NCBI RefSeq assembly: GCF_030503635.1
Contig: NZ_CP129965.1
Span: 1,550,001-1,614,000 of the forward strand
DNA: 64,000 bases
Source: Corynebacterium sp. P3-F1
Lineage (GTDB): Bacteria; Actinomycetota; Actinomycetes; Mycobacteriales; Mycobacteriaceae
Direction: 5' to 3'
Part shown: piece by piece, positions 9,566-19,468 of the stretch
How positions within the stretch are numbered: position 1 is the stretch's first letter
Layout of the letters: each line of letters starts with the position of its first letter
Translations under genes and position numbers: made by a program
The notes under the pieces: model-generated
What the model was told of the DNA's origin: nothing
The model's input: the letters and a program-made list of their open reading frames with translations, nothing else
Database searches by the model: none

Positions 9566-9870
9566 TGGCTAAGACCGCTAACTCGCGCGACATCATCATC
9601 GCCCCGGTCGTCTCCGAGAAGACCTACGCGCTGATGGAGCAGAACACCTACACGTTCTACGTCAACCCGAACGCGAACAAGACCCAGATCAAGATTGCCG
9701 TGGAGGACATCTTCGGCGTGAAGGTCGCTTCCGTGAACACCGTCAACCGCGAGGGCAAGCGCAAGCGTTCCCGCACCGGTTGGGGCAAGCGCAAGGACAC
9801 GAAGCGCGCTTACGTCACCCTCCGCGAGGGCAGCGACTCCATCGACATCTTTGGCGGCGCTACTGCCTAA
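9565..9870 (+). CDS. rplW: 50S ribosomal protein L23
   Basis: L23 sits at the tunnel exit and is the docking site for trigger factor and SRP. 101 residues; [15 protein letters not shown] and the basic loop [19 protein letters not shown] are diagnostic. The start codon overlaps the rplD stop (TAATG). Confidence 0.98.
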   Translation: MAKTANSRDIIIAPVVSEKTYALMEQNTYTFYVNPNANKTQIKIAVEDIFGVKVASVNTVNREGKRKRSRTGWGKRKDTKRAYVTLREGSDSIDIFGGATA

Positions 9871-9916
9871 CGGCAGACAGCTCCACCAAAGGTGGCCTGA
9901 TTGAAAAGGAACCACT

Positions 9917-10753
9917 ATGGCTATTCGCAAGTACAAGCCGACAACCCCGGGTCGCCGCAACAGCTCCGTTTCCGAGTTCGAGGAGATCACTCGCTCGACT
10001 CCGGAAAAGTCCCTGGTGCGACCGCTCCCGAAGAAGGGTGGCCGTAACTCCCACGGTCACATCACCACCCGTCACCGCGGCGGTGGCCACAAGCGCCAGT
10101 ACCGCGTCATCGACTTCCGCCGCTCCGACAAGGACGGCGTGCCGGCAAAGGTGGCTCACATCGAGTACGACCCGAACCGCACCGCTAACATCGCACTGCT
10201 GCACTACGCAGACGGCGAAAAGCGCTACATCATCGCACCGAAGGGCCTGACCCAGGGCACCGTCGTCGAGGCTGGCGCCAACGCGGACATCAAGGTTGGT
10301 AACAACCTTCCGCTGCGCAACATCCCGACCGGTACGACGATCCACGCCGTCGAGCTGAAGCCTGGCGCTGGCGCCAAGCTCGCCCGCTCCGCCGGCACGT
10401 CCATCCAGCTGCTGGGTAAGGAAGGCAGCTACGCAGTCCTGCGTATGCCGTCCTCCGAGATCCGCCGCGTGGACATCCGCTGCCGCGCGACCGTCGGCGA
10501 GGTCGGCAACGCCGAGCAGATCAACATCCGTTGGGGTAAGGCCGGCCGCATGCGCTGGAAGGGCTGGAGGCCCACTGTCCGCGGTGTTGTCATGAACCCG
10601 GTCGATCACCCGCACGGTGGTGGTGAGGGTAAGACCTCCGGTGGCCGCCACCCGGTTTCCCCGTGGGGTCAGAAAGAGGGTCGCACCCGCAACCCGAACC
10701 GCTATTCCAACAACATGATCGTGCGCCGTCGCCGCCCGAACAAGAAGCGCTAA
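9917..10753 (+). CDS. rplB: 50S ribosomal protein L2
   Basis: L2 is required for subunit association and peptidyl transfer. 278 residues. Conserved blocks are [26 protein letters not shown] and the C-terminal [16 protein letters not shown], which carries the functionally essential His. The ribosome site AAAGGA (9905-9910) lies 6 bases before the ATG. The 46-base gap from rplW is longer than elsewhere in the operon. Confidence 0.98.
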   Translation: MAIRKYKPTTPGRRNSSVSEFEEITRSTPEKSLVRPLPKKGGRNSHGHITTRHRGGGHKRQYRVIDFRRSDKDGVPAKVAHIEYDPNRTANIALLHYADGEKRYIIAPKGLTQGTVVEAGANADIKVGNNLPLRNIPTGTTIHAVELKPGAGAKLARSAGTSIQLLGKEGSYAVLRMPSSEIRRVDIRCRATVGEVGNAEQINIRWGKAGRMRWKGWRPTVRGVVMNPVDHPHGGGEGKTSGGRHPVSPWGQKEGRTRNPNRYSNNMIVRRRRPNKKR

Positions 10754-10769
10754 GAGGAGGTAAATTCAC

Positions 10770-11045
10770 ATGCCACGCAGCCTGAAGAAAGGCCCGTTCG
10801 TCGACGAACACCTCCTCAACAAGGTGGACGCACAGAACGAGGCTGGCACCAAGCAGGTCATCAAGACCTGGTCCCGCCGCTCGACCATTCTCCCCGATTT
10901 CATCGGCCATACCTTCGCCGTCCACGACGGCCGCAAGCACGTGCCGGTGTTTATCGACGAGTCCATGGTCGGCCACAAGCTCGGTGAGTTCGCACCGACC
11001 AAGACCTTCAAGGGTCACGTCAAGGAAGAGAAGGGGCGTCGATAA
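10770..11045 (+). CDS. rpsS: 30S ribosomal protein S19
   Basis: S19 of the 30S head contacts the A-site finger. 91 residues; [16 protein letters not shown] and [15 protein letters not shown] are diagnostic. A strong ribosome site, GAGGAGG, lies at 10754-10760. Its last codons and stop coincide with a copy of the repeated 11-mer. Confidence 0.98.
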   Translation: MPRSLKKGPFVDEHLLNKVDAQNEAGTKQVIKTWSRRSTILPDFIGHTFAVHDGRKHVPVFIDESMVGHKLGEFAPTKTFKGHVKEEKGRR

Positions 11046-11047
11046 GC
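11037..11047 (-). repeat. 11-mer GCTTATCGACG, copy 4
   Basis: Spans the last Arg codons and TAA stop of rpsS and enters the spacer before rplV. Confidence 0.8.
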
Positions 11048-11048
11048 G

Positions 11049-11405
11049 ATGAGCGAAACGATCACTTCCGCACGCGCAACCGCGAAGTACGTGCGCACTT
11101 CCCAGATGAAGGCGAACCGCGTCCTCGACCTCGTCCGCGGCAAGTCCGTGTCCGAGGCCCTGGCGATCCTGAAGTACGCGCCGCAGACCGTGTCCACCCA
11201 GGTGGCCAAGGTCGTTGCGTCCGCGGCTGCGAACGCCGAGAACAACTTCGGTCTTGACCCGCGCACGCTGGTCATCTCCGAGGCCTACGCCAACGAAGGC
11301 CCGACAATGCGCCGCTACCAGCCGCGCGCCCAGGGCCGCGCCTTCCAGATCCGTAAGCGCACCTGCCACATTACCGTGGTAGTCGAGAGCCAGAAGGAGG
11401 CTTAA
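11049..11405 (+). CDS. rplV: 50S ribosomal protein L22
   Basis: L22 lines the exit tunnel and is a site of macrolide-resistance changes. 118 residues. Diagnostic: [17 protein letters not shown], then the tunnel loop [15 protein letters not shown] and HITVVV. It begins 3 bases after the rpsS stop. Confidence 0.98.
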   Translation: MSETITSARATAKYVRTSQMKANRVLDLVRGKSVSEALAILKYAPQTVSTQVAKVVASAAANAENNFGLDPRTLVISEAYANEGPTMRRYQPRAQGRAFQIRKRTCHITVVVESQKEA

Positions 11406-11408
11406 ACA

Positions 11409-12152
11409 ATGGGTCAGAAAATCCACCCGCACGGCCTCCGGCTGGGCATCACTTCCGACTGGAAGTCCCACTGGTACGCCGACAAGTCCTACGCGGACTA
11501 CGTCGCTGAAGACATCAAGATCCGCGAGTACCTGAACAAGAACCTGCAGCGCGCCGGCATCGCCGACATCGTCATCGAGCGCACCCGCGACCGCGTCCGC
11601 GTGGATATCCACACGGCACGTCCGGGCATCGTGATCGGCCGCCGCGGTGCTGAGGCCGACCGCATCCGTCGCGAGCTGGAGAAGCTCACCGGCAAGATGG
11701 TCGCCCTCAACATCCTCGAGGTCAAGAACGTCGACGCCAACGCCGCTCTCGTCGCCCAGAATGTGGCAGAGCAGCTGGTCAACCGCGTTGCCTTCCGCCG
11801 CGCAATGCGCAAGGCGATCCAGTCGGCGATGCGTCAGCCGCAGGTCAAGGGAATCAAGATTCAGTGCTCCGGCCGTCTCGGCGGTGCCGAGATGTCCCGC
11901 GTCGAGCGCTACCACGAAGGCCGCGTCCCGCTGCACACCCTGCGTGCAGAGATCGACTACGGCCTCGCAGAGGCAGAGACCACCTTCGGCATCATCGGTG
12001 TCAAGGTTTGGATCTACAAGGGCGACGTCGTTGGTGGCGTGCGTGAGTCCGAGCTGAACGCTCCGGGCAACGACCGCCGCGGCCGCGGTGACCGCCGTCC
12101 CCGCCGCGGTGGCCAGCGCCGCCAGCGCGCAGAGCAAAAGAAGGAGGGCTAA
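11409..12152 (+). CDS. rpsC: 30S ribosomal protein S3
   Basis: S3 forms part of the mRNA entry channel with helicase activity. 247 residues. [15 protein letters not shown] opens it; the KH domain carries [13 protein letters not shown]. The C-terminus is a very basic Arg/Gly-rich tail (about 215-247), as usual in actinobacteria. GGAGG just before the ATG is the ribosome site. Confidence 0.98.
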   Translation: MGQKIHPHGLRLGITSDWKSHWYADKSYADYVAEDIKIREYLNKNLQRAGIADIVIERTRDRVRVDIHTARPGIVIGRRGAEADRIRRELEKLTGKMVALNILEVKNVDANAALVAQNVAEQLVNRVAFRRAMRKAIQSAMRQPQVKGIKIQCSGRLGGAEMSRVERYHEGRVPLHTLRAEIDYGLAEAETTFGIIGVKVWIYKGDVVGGVRESELNAPGNDRRGRGDRRPRRGGQRRQRAEQKKEG

Positions 12153-12157
12153 GACAC

Positions 12158-12574
12158 ATGCTTATCCCTAAGCGCGTCAAGTACCGTCGCCAGCACCGCC
12201 CGGGTCGTTCCGGCGTGTCCAAGGGCGGCAATACCATCACCTTCGGTGACTACGGCCTGCAGGCTCTCGAGCCGGCGTACATCACCAACCGCCAGATTGA
12301 GGCAGCTCGTATTGCCATCAACCGCCACGTCAAGCGTGGCGGCAAGGTCTGGATCAACATCTTCCCGGACCGCCCCCTGACCCAGAAGCCGCTCGGCGTG
12401 CGTATGGGTTCCGGTAAGGGCCCGGTGGAGAAGTGGGTGGCCAACGTCAAGCCTGGCCGCATCCTGTTTGAAATGTCCTACCCGAACGAGGCTGTCGCTC
12501 AGGAAGCTCTGCGCCGCGCCGGCGCTAAGCTGCCGTGCAAGACTCGTATCATCTCGAAGGAGGACCAGTTCTAA
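12158..12574 (+). CDS. rplP: 50S ribosomal protein L16
   Basis: L16 helps position A-site tRNA. 138 residues. [19 protein letters not shown] and [20 protein letters not shown] are diagnostic. Its stop overlaps the rpmC start (TAATG). Confidence 0.98.
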   Translation: MLIPKRVKYRRQHRPGRSGVSKGGNTITFGDYGLQALEPAYITNRQIEAARIAINRHVKRGGKVWINIFPDRPLTQKPLGVRMGSGKGPVEKWVANVKPGRILFEMSYPNEAVAQEALRRAGAKLPCKTRIISKEDQF

Positions 12575-12810
12575 TGGCTACTGGAACCCCCGCACACGAG
12601 TTCCGTGAGCTCACTGACGCTGAGCTGAACGACCGTCTGGGCGCCGCCAAGGAAGAGCTGTTCAACCTGCGCTTCCAGCTGGCGACCGGTCAGTTGACCA
12701 ACAACCGCCGTATCCCGGCAGTCAAGCGCGACATCGCTCGCATCTACACGGTGCTGCGTGAGCGTGAGCTCGGCCTGTCCACCGTCCCTGGTGCTGAAGG
12801 AGCTAACTAA
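12574..12810 (+). CDS. rpmC: 50S ribosomal protein L29
   Basis: L29 lies near the tunnel exit beside L23. 78 residues. The true start is ATG 12574 ([15 protein letters not shown]), coupled to rplP; an in-frame codon further upstream lies inside rpl[19 protein letters not shown] is diagnostic. The stop overlaps the rpsQ start by one base. Confidence 0.96.
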   Translation: MATGTPAHEFRELTDAELNDRLGAAKEELFNLRFQLATGQLTNNRRIPAVKRDIARIYTVLRERELGLSTVPGAEGAN

Positions 12811-13112
12811 TGTCTGAAGCAACGAACAAGGGCCCGGTCCACACTCCGAAGGCGGAGAAGGAGAAGGGTCTGCAGAAGCGCCGCCGCGGTTACGTGGTTT
12901 CCGACAAGATGGACAAGACCATCGTCGTCGAGATCGAGGACCGCAAGTCCCACGCGCTGTACGGCAAGATCGTCCGTACGACCAACCGCGTGAAGGCACA
13001 CGACGAGGAGAACACCGCAGGTGTCGGCGACCTCGTCCGCATCGAGGAGACGCGTCCGCTGTCCAAGGACAAGCACTTCCGTCTCGTCGAGATCATCGAG
13101 AAGGCCCGTTAA
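12810..13112 (+). CDS. rpsQ: 30S ribosomal protein S17
   Basis: S17, a primary 16S rRNA binder. 100 residues with an Actinobacteria-style ~20-residue N-terminal extension before [20 protein letters not shown]. The OB-fold and the terminal [13 protein letters not shown] are typical. Last gene of the S10 operon, followed by a repeated 11-mer and a strong terminator. rplN, normally adjacent, is ~6.8 kb away. Confidence 0.98.
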   Translation: MSEATNKGPVHTPKAEKEKGLQKRRRGYVVSDKMDKTIVVEIEDRKSHALYGKIVRTTNRVKAHDEENTAGVGDLVRIEETRPLSKDKHFRLVEIIEKAR

Positions 13113-13120
13113 GCTAGCAC

Positions 13121-13131
13121 GCTTATCGACG
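13121..13131 (+). repeat. 11-mer GCTTATCGACG, copy 5
   Basis: Intergenic, 8 bases after the rpsQ stop and 9 before the terminator stem. Confidence 0.85.
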
Positions 13132-13139
13132 TCTCGACT

Positions 13140-13183
13140 CGCCCGCCCCCGCATCCGCACTTGGATGCAGGGGCGGGCGTTTT
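13140..13183 (+). terminator. Rho-independent terminator of the S10 operon
   Basis: Stem CGCCCGCCCC (13140-13149) with GGGGCGGGCG (13170-13179), extended by GCATCC/GGATGC after one mismatch, 6-nt loop, then TTTT at 13180-13183. Confidence 0.93.
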
Positions 13184-13453
13184 GTTAGCAAAAAAATATG
13201 TCTCACCGTGCGCAAGATTCTCGGGGGTCTATGAGGGGTATTCATGCTGCTTGTGTCGCTCTCGGTTACGTGAAAAGGGTCGATGGAGCGGCTGAACACC
13301 TCAGCCTTGTCAAGGTTGGTGGCGCGGCGTAAGGAACAACATCGGAATTTCGCGGCGAAGGTGGGTTCAGTGGGCAGCCGATAGGACGGTAGCCGGGCCA
13401 CCGTGGCGGCGGGGCGGCGGGGCCGGAGCACAAGGCCCTCGCGACTGGGCGGT
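13184..13453. other. Intergenic between S10 terminator and leftward GTPase gene
   Basis: No gene, RNA or repeat can be supported here. An A-rich patch follows the terminator; the remainder is GC-rich 3' flank of the convergent GTPase gene. Confidence 0.5.
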
Positions 13454-15058
13454 TTAACCCGCAGCGACGGCGATGCGCTCAGTAAAACGCGCGTAGTCGC
13501 CACGGATTTCGCTGAGGGGCTCCACCACGGCGGACTGGGAGGTCGCGGCGATTTCTTTGTGCAGAGCGGATCTGGTTCGCCGTTTCACGTTGCGTCCGAT
13601 CACACCGCCGAATACGGCGGTGAGCAGCCCCAGTACGAGTCCGGTTAGGAGCCCCGCCATGATGAGCAGTGTGGGGATCGGCCAGCCCTCTACATCGGGG
13701 ACGAGGTCGCTACCGAGCAGCGGGGTGAGCGCGCCCGGTACGAACGCGACGGCGAGGTACCAGAGGACACCGATCAACGCGGCGAGCAGCGCGAGCCATT
13801 GAATGACGGTTAGTAGCGTCCATCCCTTCGACGGTTCCGCAGGGAGGCGGGTGCGGGCGACGGCGCGGTCGAGCTCAGCGGGCAGCGTGCGGGAGACTTC
13901 GTCGGCGCGGTCGGATACGGCGGAGGCCCATTGCGCCGGCAGATCGGCGAACACGGCAGTCGCATAGTCGCGTACGCCCCTGTTCGCGACAGCCTTGGAC
14001 GCGGCGGTCAGTTCCGGCAGCGAGGTGCGGTGCACACCGACGGTGTCGGAGTCTTCCCGCAGGCCCATACGCTTGAGGGGGTCGGGGCGGAAGCGGGTCA
14101 CCCAGGAGGTGAGCAGCCAGCCGGTGCGCTCGTGAAGGCGCTTGCGGTACGCGGCGGCCGTAGAGTTGGCGACGCGGTCCGCGCCCGCGGCCTGCGACAG
14201 AACTGAGTCGAGTTCGCGCTTTGCACGCTTATTGACGCCCCCCGCCTTCACCCCGTCTCTGAATTCCCCCGTTACGGAAGCGATATCGGCTTCGATACGC
14301 GCAGACTGGGCAGTGTGGGCTTTGGCGACGCGGGCGATGGCGTTGCGGAGGTCGTCGATACCTGCCTTTGTGTAGGTGGAGGTGGGGACGACGTTGACTT
14401 TGCTGAGGCCGTCTTTGCGGAGCAGCTGTGCGAAGGACTGAGACACTGTCGGCACATCCGCCTCGTCGAGGAGATCCGCCTTATTGAGCACCGCGAGGGT
14501 GACAGCGGAGTGGTTCGCGTGCGGGCGGATGAACTGGTCGTGGATGACGCTGTCGGCGTATTTCTCGGGGTCGGAGACCCACACCAGCACGTCGACCTGG
14601 CCAGCGAGGCGTTCTGCGATAGCGCGGTTGGAGGCCTCGACTGAATCGAAATCCGGCAAATCGAGCAGGATCAAAGGGCCAGCGCCGCGAACGAATTCAC
14701 CGGAGCGGATGCGGCGGTCCTCCACCCCTAACCAGTCGAGCAGCTCTTCGGAGCCGTCCGGCTCCCAGATCGCAGCGAGAGGGGACGAGGTGGTGGGGCG
14801 GCGTGCTGCTGCTTTACCTAGGTCTTCGCCGACGACGGCGTTGAAGAGGGAGGTCTTGCCGGAACCGGTGGCGCCGAAGAAGCCAACGACAGTGTGTTCC
14901 GCTGACAGTGCACGGCGCTCGGCGCCTGCACGTGCGACCTTCTCCAGGCGCTCACGTTGAGCGGGGGAGAGGTAGGGTGCGCCGATGGCGGCGGCCTCGT
15001 CCAGCGCGGTGAGGCGCTCCCCGAGGCTGGCGGTGTTGGTGCGGTTAAACAGCGCCAT
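13454..15058 (-). CDS. Dynamin-like (YfjP-type) GTPase, membrane-anchored, second of pair
   Basis: 534 residues. The P-loop GATGSGKTS lies near residue 63, the switch/G3 segment is LLDLPDFDSVEASNR, and the guanine motif is NKAD. A helical middle region follows. Two transmembrane segments (about 412-448 and 462-494) precede a short cytosolic tail. The architecture is that of bacterial GTPases related to Era/dynamin that act on the inner membrane face. The start ATG (15056-15058) lies inside the last codons of the upstream GTPase (14-base overlap), so the pair is coupled and likely forms a hetero-oligomer. Confidence 0.75.
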   Translation of the reverse strand: MALFNRTNTASLGERLTALDEAAAIGAPYLSPAQRERLEKVARAGAERRALSAEHTVVGFFGATGSGKTSLFNAVVGEDLGKAAARRPTTSSPLAAIWEPDGSEELLDWLGVEDRRIRSGEFVRGAGPLILLDLPDFDSVEASNRAIAERLAGQVDVLVWVSDPEKYADSVIHDQFIRPHANHSAVTLAVLNKADLLDEADVPTVSQSFAQLLRKDGLSKVNVVPTSTYTKAGIDDLRNAIARVAKAHTAQSARIEADIASVTGEFRDGVKAGGVNKRAKRELDSVLSQAAGADRVANSTAAAYRKRLHERTGWLLTSWVTRFRPDPLKRMGLREDSDTVGVHRTSLPELTAASKAVANRGVRDYATAVFADLPAQWASAVSDRADEVSRTLPAELDRAVARTRLPAEPSKGWTLLTVIQWLALLAALIGVLWYLAVAFVPGALTPLLGSDLVPDVEGWPIPTLLIMAGLLTGLVLGLLTAVFGGVIGRNVKRRTRSALHKEIAATSQSAVVEPLSEIRGDYARFTERIAVAAG

Positions 15059-16937
15059 TGGAACCTCCCTGGAATCCGCCGCGTAACTGGGCAAACAGAT
15101 CGCGCAGCGGGCCGCGCGAGGCACTCTCTTCGAGGCTGGTCTGCTGGCTGCCACCGGAGGATGCGCCATTTCCATCACGGCCGTCATTGGTGGAAGCACG
15201 GGCGGGGGTTCGCGGCGTCCCGGCTAGTTCAGGGAAGCGCTCGTCGACTGCTGCACGGGCGGTGTCGACGGCGGTGGCGAGTTCGGCGGCGGTGGTGCCA
15301 TCGAGAAGCGGGTCGGTGACGGGGTAGTAGCGCTCGCGCTCGCGCTGCAGGAGGTCGCGAAGGCGCTCGTTGAGGTCGTTGCGGGCGTCGGCGGCCATGC
15401 GGCGCACCGTGTCTTCGCCGAAGATCGTCTCCAGCAGCTTCTGGCCGAGCACCGCTGAGCCGCCGGCGATCGCGACTTCGCCGCCGGTGATACCGGCGGT
15501 GGAAGCGAAGACGACGAGCATGAGCGCCACAGTGAGCCCATTCAAACCGAAGGACATGGCGCGGGCGCGCTGGCGCTTGGAACCGGCAGTTGCCTGAATC
15601 CGTTCGAGCAAAGCGGCCTGCCAGGCGCGGACCAGGGCCGCTGCGAGCTCGTCAATGTCCGAGCTGGAGCGGGCCAGCGCCGGGTCAGCCCCGGTGCGTA
15701 AATCCGGTGCGACGGCCCCGATGTGGGACCAAGAGCGGGCCGCGGCGGTGTCGGCGGCGTCCACGATGACGGCATGCAAGCCGGATTCCAGCTCCGTCTC
15801 CACCTCGCGCAGGGGAGCGGGCTCGCCGGTGAAAAAGCTTCCCACCTTGTCCATGGTCTGGGAGAACCAGCGCTCGAAACCTCGGGAGAAATCCGAGGTG
15901 CCCACGACATCCTGCCAACGGTCCATGACTTCGGTGCGGAGCATCTTTCCGTCGGAGGTGGCATCGATGACGTGAGCGTGGGCGGCTGAGTATTGTTCAC
16001 TGATCGCGCTGTCGAGCTGGGCGGCGAAGGCTTCTTGGCGTGCGCGGGCGTCGATAAGCGTGTCGACGCGGTCGAGCACCCCTTTTGCCGCCCCGGCTAC
16101 CGTCTTTCCCGCCACCGCGCGGCGTGCAGCGGAGTCTTCTGCGAGACCGTTCAAGTACGAGCGCAGTTCAGCAACAAGAGAGTCCTGGAGAAATTCATTG
16201 TTGACGCCGGTGGTGGAGGTGCCGCCCAGACCCGCGACGAACGGCACGGTGAAAACGGTCGCGCCTGTCAGCCCGGCTTCGTTCATCATCCGACGAAGAT
16301 CTCCGGGCACGGTTTCAGCGGACGCCTCGTCGAGGCGGTTGAGCACGACGACGACCTCGATGCCGCGGCCGGCGGCATCGTTAAGGAAGTTCCAGACGAG
16401 CTGATCGGCATAGCGTGCCGGGGTGGTGACGAATACCCAGAGGTCCGCGGCCGCGAGGAGCTGGGAGGCCAAGGCGCGGTTGCGGTCGTCGATGGAGTCG
16501 AAGTCGGGGGCGTCGAGAAGCGCGAGGCCCTCAGGAATGCTCTCAGTAGGAACGATGCGCAGCGTTGTGGACTGCTCGTCGCCGGCACCGTGGGAACGGG
16601 CCAAGCCGGGCAGGACCTGCGGGGAATTGAACCAATCTGCATCGGCTGGGTTGGCCACCAGGACTGGCTGGCGCGTCGTCGGCCGGATCACCCCGGGGTT
16701 GGATACCCGCTCGCGCAGCACCGCATTCACCAGGGTGGACTTGCCTGCACCTGTCGATCCGCCGATCACCGCGAGCAGCGGCGCATCGAGGTTGGCGAGG
16801 CGGGGCAGGACATAATCGTCGAGCTGGTTGACGATTGCGCGGGCATCGTCGGCGGGTTCGCCGTCCAGCTGCGTGCCGGCAACGGCCTCCCGGACACCGC
16901 GCACGGCGTCGGGCATGTCAATATTCGGGGAACTCAC
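15045..16937 (-). CDS. Dynamin-like (YfjP-type) GTPase, membrane-anchored, first of pair
   Basis: 630 residues with a GTG start (MSSPNIDMPDAV). The P-loop GGSTGAGKSTL is near residue 60, the G3-like LLDAPDFDSIDDRNR near 138 and the guanine motif NRLDE near 202. A long helical region follows, then a hydrophobic pair of segments (about 465-500, LTVALMLVVFASTAGI). The last ~70 residues are Ser/Gly/Asn-rich. Together with the overlapping downstream gene it recalls paired bacterial dynamin-like proteins such as mycobacterial IniA/IniC, but similarity is architectural. Substrate membrane and trigger are unknown. Confidence 0.75.
   Translation of the reverse strand: MSSPNIDMPDAVRGVREAVAGTQLDGEPADDARAIVNQLDDYVLPRLANLDAPLLAVIGGSTGAGKSTLVNAVLRERVSNPGVIRPTTRQPVLVANPADADWFNSPQVLPGLARSHGAGDEQSTTLRIVPTESIPEGLALLDAPDFDSIDDRNRALASQLLAAADLWVFVTTPARYADQLVWNFLNDAAGRGIEVVVVLNRLDEASAETVPGDLRRMMNEAGLTGATVFTVPFVAGLGGTSTTGVNNEFLQDSLVAELRSYLNGLAEDSAARRAVAGKTVAGAAKGVLDRVDTLIDARARQEAFAAQLDSAISEQYSAAHAHVIDATSDGKMLRTEVMDRWQDVVGTSDFSRGFERWFSQTMDKVGSFFTGEPAPLREVETELESGLHAVIVDAADTAAARSWSHIGAVAPDLRTGADPALARSSSDIDELAAALVRAWQAALLERIQATAGSKRQRARAMSFGLNGLTVALMLVVFASTAGITGGEVAIAGGSAVLGQKLLETIFGEDTVRRMAADARNDLNERLRDLLQRERERYYPVTDPLLDGTTAAELATAVDTARAAVDERFPELAGTPRTPARASTNDGRDGNGASSGGSQQTSLEESASRGPLRDLFAQLRGGFQGGSNGAV
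16049..16059 (-). repeat. 11-mer GCTTATCGACG, copy 6
   Basis: Inside the first GTPase gene, encoding Leu-Ile-Asp. Confidence 0.8.
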
Positions 16938-17009
16938 CTAAGCCATTTTGGCAGAGACCCGAATCCGGCGCGGGGTGCGGTAAGGCCCAGGGAATGTCAG
17001 GCAGGCCAG

Positions 17010-17804
17010 CTAGTCGCGGTAGCTCGTGCGCGTCCGGTTCAGCCAGCCGTAGATGCCGCCGATGATGAGACCGCCGCCCACGAGGTTGCCCAGCCACACG
17101 ATCGTCCAGTTACGCAGGACGTTGCCGATGGTGAAACCGTCGATGGAAGCCGGGTCGAACATGAACCCGGCCAGGGTGGTGAGCACGAAGTTGGCGATTG
17201 AGTGCTCGTAGCCCATCGCCGCGAACGACGGAATGACAATGGCGACTGCCCAGATTTTGGCGCTGTGGTCCTTGCCTGCTTGCGCAGTCAGGATGAAGCC
17301 GATGTTGACAACCATGTTGGCCAAGATGGCCTCGATGAACAGGGTGCCGCTCGGCTTAGCCAGCTTGGCTTCCCACAGGTCGGCCAAGAACGGCAACGAA
17401 GTCGCCGCGCTCTGCCCCGTTGTAGTCAAGGAGATCAGGAAAGATACCAAGACCGCGCCGATGAGGTTGAAGAAGGTGACGAACAGGATGATCAGTAATC
17501 CGCGGGGAATACGGTTCAGTCTGTGGATCGCCCCGTAGGTCATGAACATCATGTTGCCGGTGGCTAGCTCCGCTTGGAGGACCACAATGATGTAGAGGGT
17601 CACCGCGAAAAGCATGGCGAAGGGGTACTTGCCCCAGCCCGGCGCGTAAGCTTCGGTCAGCGTTGCGGTCGCTGCTGCGAAAGCAGTCATGATGCCCAGG
17701 TACACACCCGCCATGACGGCGCGCAGGGCGAGGCGGGCTGGTTCGCGCTCGAAAAGATCGAGCTTGTTCTGAATTGATACGGGGGCCTTCTCACTGAAAC
17801 TCAC
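17010..17804 (-). CDS. Formate/nitrite transporter family channel (FocA/NirC type)
   Basis: 264 residues with six predicted membrane helices. Family signatures: LQAELATGNMMFMTYG near residue 100 (the conserved pore-loop region) and a second half with LANMVVNIGF and AAMGYEHSIANF, which carries the invariant central His. FNT channels conduct formate, nitrite or hydrosulfide across the inner membrane; the sequence does not say which. The start is GTG (MSFSEK). The gene is alone: no pyruvate-formate lyase or nitrite reductase is nearby. L-lactate dehydrogenase lies ~4 kb away, and some FNT proteins also pass lactate. Confidence 0.9.
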   Translation of the reverse strand: MSFSEKAPVSIQNKLDLFEREPARLALRAVMAGVYLGIMTAFAAATATLTEAYAPGWGKYPFAMLFAVTLYIIVVLQAELATGNMMFMTYGAIHRLNRIPRGLLIILFVTFFNLIGAVLVSFLISLTTTGQSAATSLPFLADLWEAKLAKPSGTLFIEAILANMVVNIGFILTAQAGKDHSAKIWAVAIVIPSFAAMGYEHSIANFVLTTLAGFMFDPASIDGFTIGNVLRNWTIVWLGNLVGGGLIIGGIYGWLNRTRTSYRD

Positions 17805-17872
17805 TATTCCAAACTAAATGATTTCCGGTGAGGTAGCGAACCCCATTTTTGCCCGCGCGCGATCGAAATGTG

Positions 17873-19459
17873 CTAGCGCCGGGACGCTTGGTCGAAGAAT
17901 TCCCGTTCGTAGTAGCACGCGTGCATGAAGGCTTCTTCGGCGTCCGCGCGCTGTTTCTCGCTCGCACCCGACAATGCCTTCTCCACGGATTGCAGCGCCA
18001 TACGCACGGCATCTGTGAAATCTTCGCCGCCGTACATGGACAGCCAGGCGTTGTACGGATGGTCGGGACGATTGTTTTCAGCGAGGTGCAAACCGACTTC
18101 TGCGTAGAGCCAGAAGCACGGCAAAACGGCCGTCGCACCGACAACGTAATCCCGAAGCGCCGCCGTAGATGTGAGCATATTCACGTAGCCGAGGGTCACT
18201 GGGGAAGGCGGAGTGTCCGCTTCGATGTCGTTTTGGGCGATCCAGCTCCGGTGGAGATCTGACTCGGCTTCGATGGAGACGGTGGCGGACTGGGACCACC
18301 ACACCTGGTCCTCGGCATCCGGGGCTTTCGCGCTCACCGTGGCGAGGGTGCGCGCGTATTCACGCAGGTAATAAGCATCCTGAACGAGGTAGAAAGCGAA
18401 CTGCTCTTCAGGCAGTGTGCCGTCGCGCAGCGCGCGGATGAAGGGGAGCTCCAGGGTCTGTGGCCACACAGTGCGCGCAGCTTTCTCCCACAGCTCGCGG
18501 GTAAAGGGGCCAGCCGCGGGGATCTTCGGCTCGATGACCGGGGAGGAGGGGGCGGTGGGGCGGGTCCAGTCGTCGATCAGCTTCCATGGTTGCGTCGATG
18601 CTGCTGCCGCAAGGCGGCGGGAACGGTGGAAGTGGTCGACGGGGCCGTGGCCGGTTCCGACGTTGAGCTCGTCGGCGTGGGCGATTGCTTCATGTAGCCA
18701 GCTGGAAGTCCACGCGAGGGCGCCCTCGGCATCGATGGCTAAGCGTGCGGCGAGAGCGGATGACAGCGAGCAGCCGGTACCGTGCGTGTTTTTGGTGTCA
18801 ACGCGGGGTACGTGCGCGATCTCTACCTCGCCTGCGGAGGTGACCAGGGCATTCGACGCGTAGCCCTCTTTCAAGTGGCCGCCTTTGACCACAACGCTGA
18901 CTCCCGCCGCCTTCGCGTATTCGCGGCCCTGTTCGAGCGCCTCGTCGAAAGTCTCCGCGGGCGTGGTTCCCGTCAGCACAGCGAGCTCAGGAATATTCGG
19001 CGTGACGACGCTCGCGTGATCCCTCACGAACTGCCTCATCGCATCCTCGGCGTCCTCGGTGAGCAAGCGGTCGCCGCTCGTCGCAACCATCACCGGGTCG
19101 ACGACCACGATCGGCACCGGGTGCGCCGCTAGGTAGTCGGAGACCGTCTTCGTTGTGTCCACGTCGCCGAGCATGCCGATCTTCACCGCATCCACTTCGA
19201 CATCGTCGAAGACCGCATCGAGCTGTTCCTTCAAGAAATCCTGCGGCGGCACGTGGATGCTTCTCACCCCGTGCGTGTTCTGTGCTACCAACGCGGTGAC
19301 CACGCACATGCCGTAGCCGCCCGCCGCGGAAATGGACTTCAAGTCCGCTTGGATGCCCGCCCCGCCCGTCGGGTCCGTGCCCGCGATGGACAGGATGTTC
19401 GGAATGGCGCTTGCCGCGCTCTGGCCGTTCTGGCTTGCAGGGTCAGGCAAAGAAGTCAT
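17873..19459 (-). CDS. thiD: Bifunctional HMP(-P) kinase / thiaminase II fusion (ThiD-TenA)
   Basis: 528 residues. The N-terminal ~275 residues are ThiD, which phosphorylates hydroxymethylpyrimidine (and its phosphate) for thiamine synthesis: AGTDPTGGAGIQADLK at the start, KIGMLGD, DPVMVATSGD, and GTGCSLSSALAARLA as the ATP-site loop. Residues ~305-525 are TenA, which salvages pyrimidine from degraded thiamine: FYLVQDAYYLREYAR, and LPCFWLYAEVG with the catalytic Cys. Other thi genes are absent here. The gene lies directly behind a TPP riboswitch, whose 3' strand includes the ribosome site, so translation is expected to fall when thiamine is plentiful. Confidence 0.93.
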   Translation of the reverse strand: MTSLPDPASQNGQSAASAIPNILSIAGTDPTGGAGIQADLKSISAAGGYGMCVVTALVAQNTHGVRSIHVPPQDFLKEQLDAVFDDVEVDAVKIGMLGDVDTTKTVSDYLAAHPVPIVVVDPVMVATSGDRLLTEDAEDAMRQFVRDHASVVTPNIPELAVLTGTTPAETFDEALEQGREYAKAAGVSVVVKGGHLKEGYASNALVTSAGEVEIAHVPRVDTKNTHGTGCSLSSALAARLAIDAEGALAWTSSWLHEAIAHADELNVGTGHGPVDHFHRSRRLAAAASTQPWKLIDDWTRPTAPSSPVIEPKIPAAGPFTRELWEKAARTVWPQTLELPFIRALRDGTLPEEQFAFYLVQDAYYLREYARTLATVSAKAPDAEDQVWWSQSATVSIEAESDLHRSWIAQNDIEADTPPSPVTLGYVNMLTSTAALRDYVVGATAVLPCFWLYAEVGLHLAENNRPDHPYNAWLSMYGGEDFTDAVRMALQSVEKALSGASEKQRADAEEAFMHACYYEREFFDQASRR

Positions 19460-19468
19460 TAGACAATT

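Noticed and set aside
10590..12137. 515-codon frame antisense to rplB-rpsS-rplV-rpsC
   Set aside because: Spans four conserved genes on the opposite strand; a codon-bias artefact.
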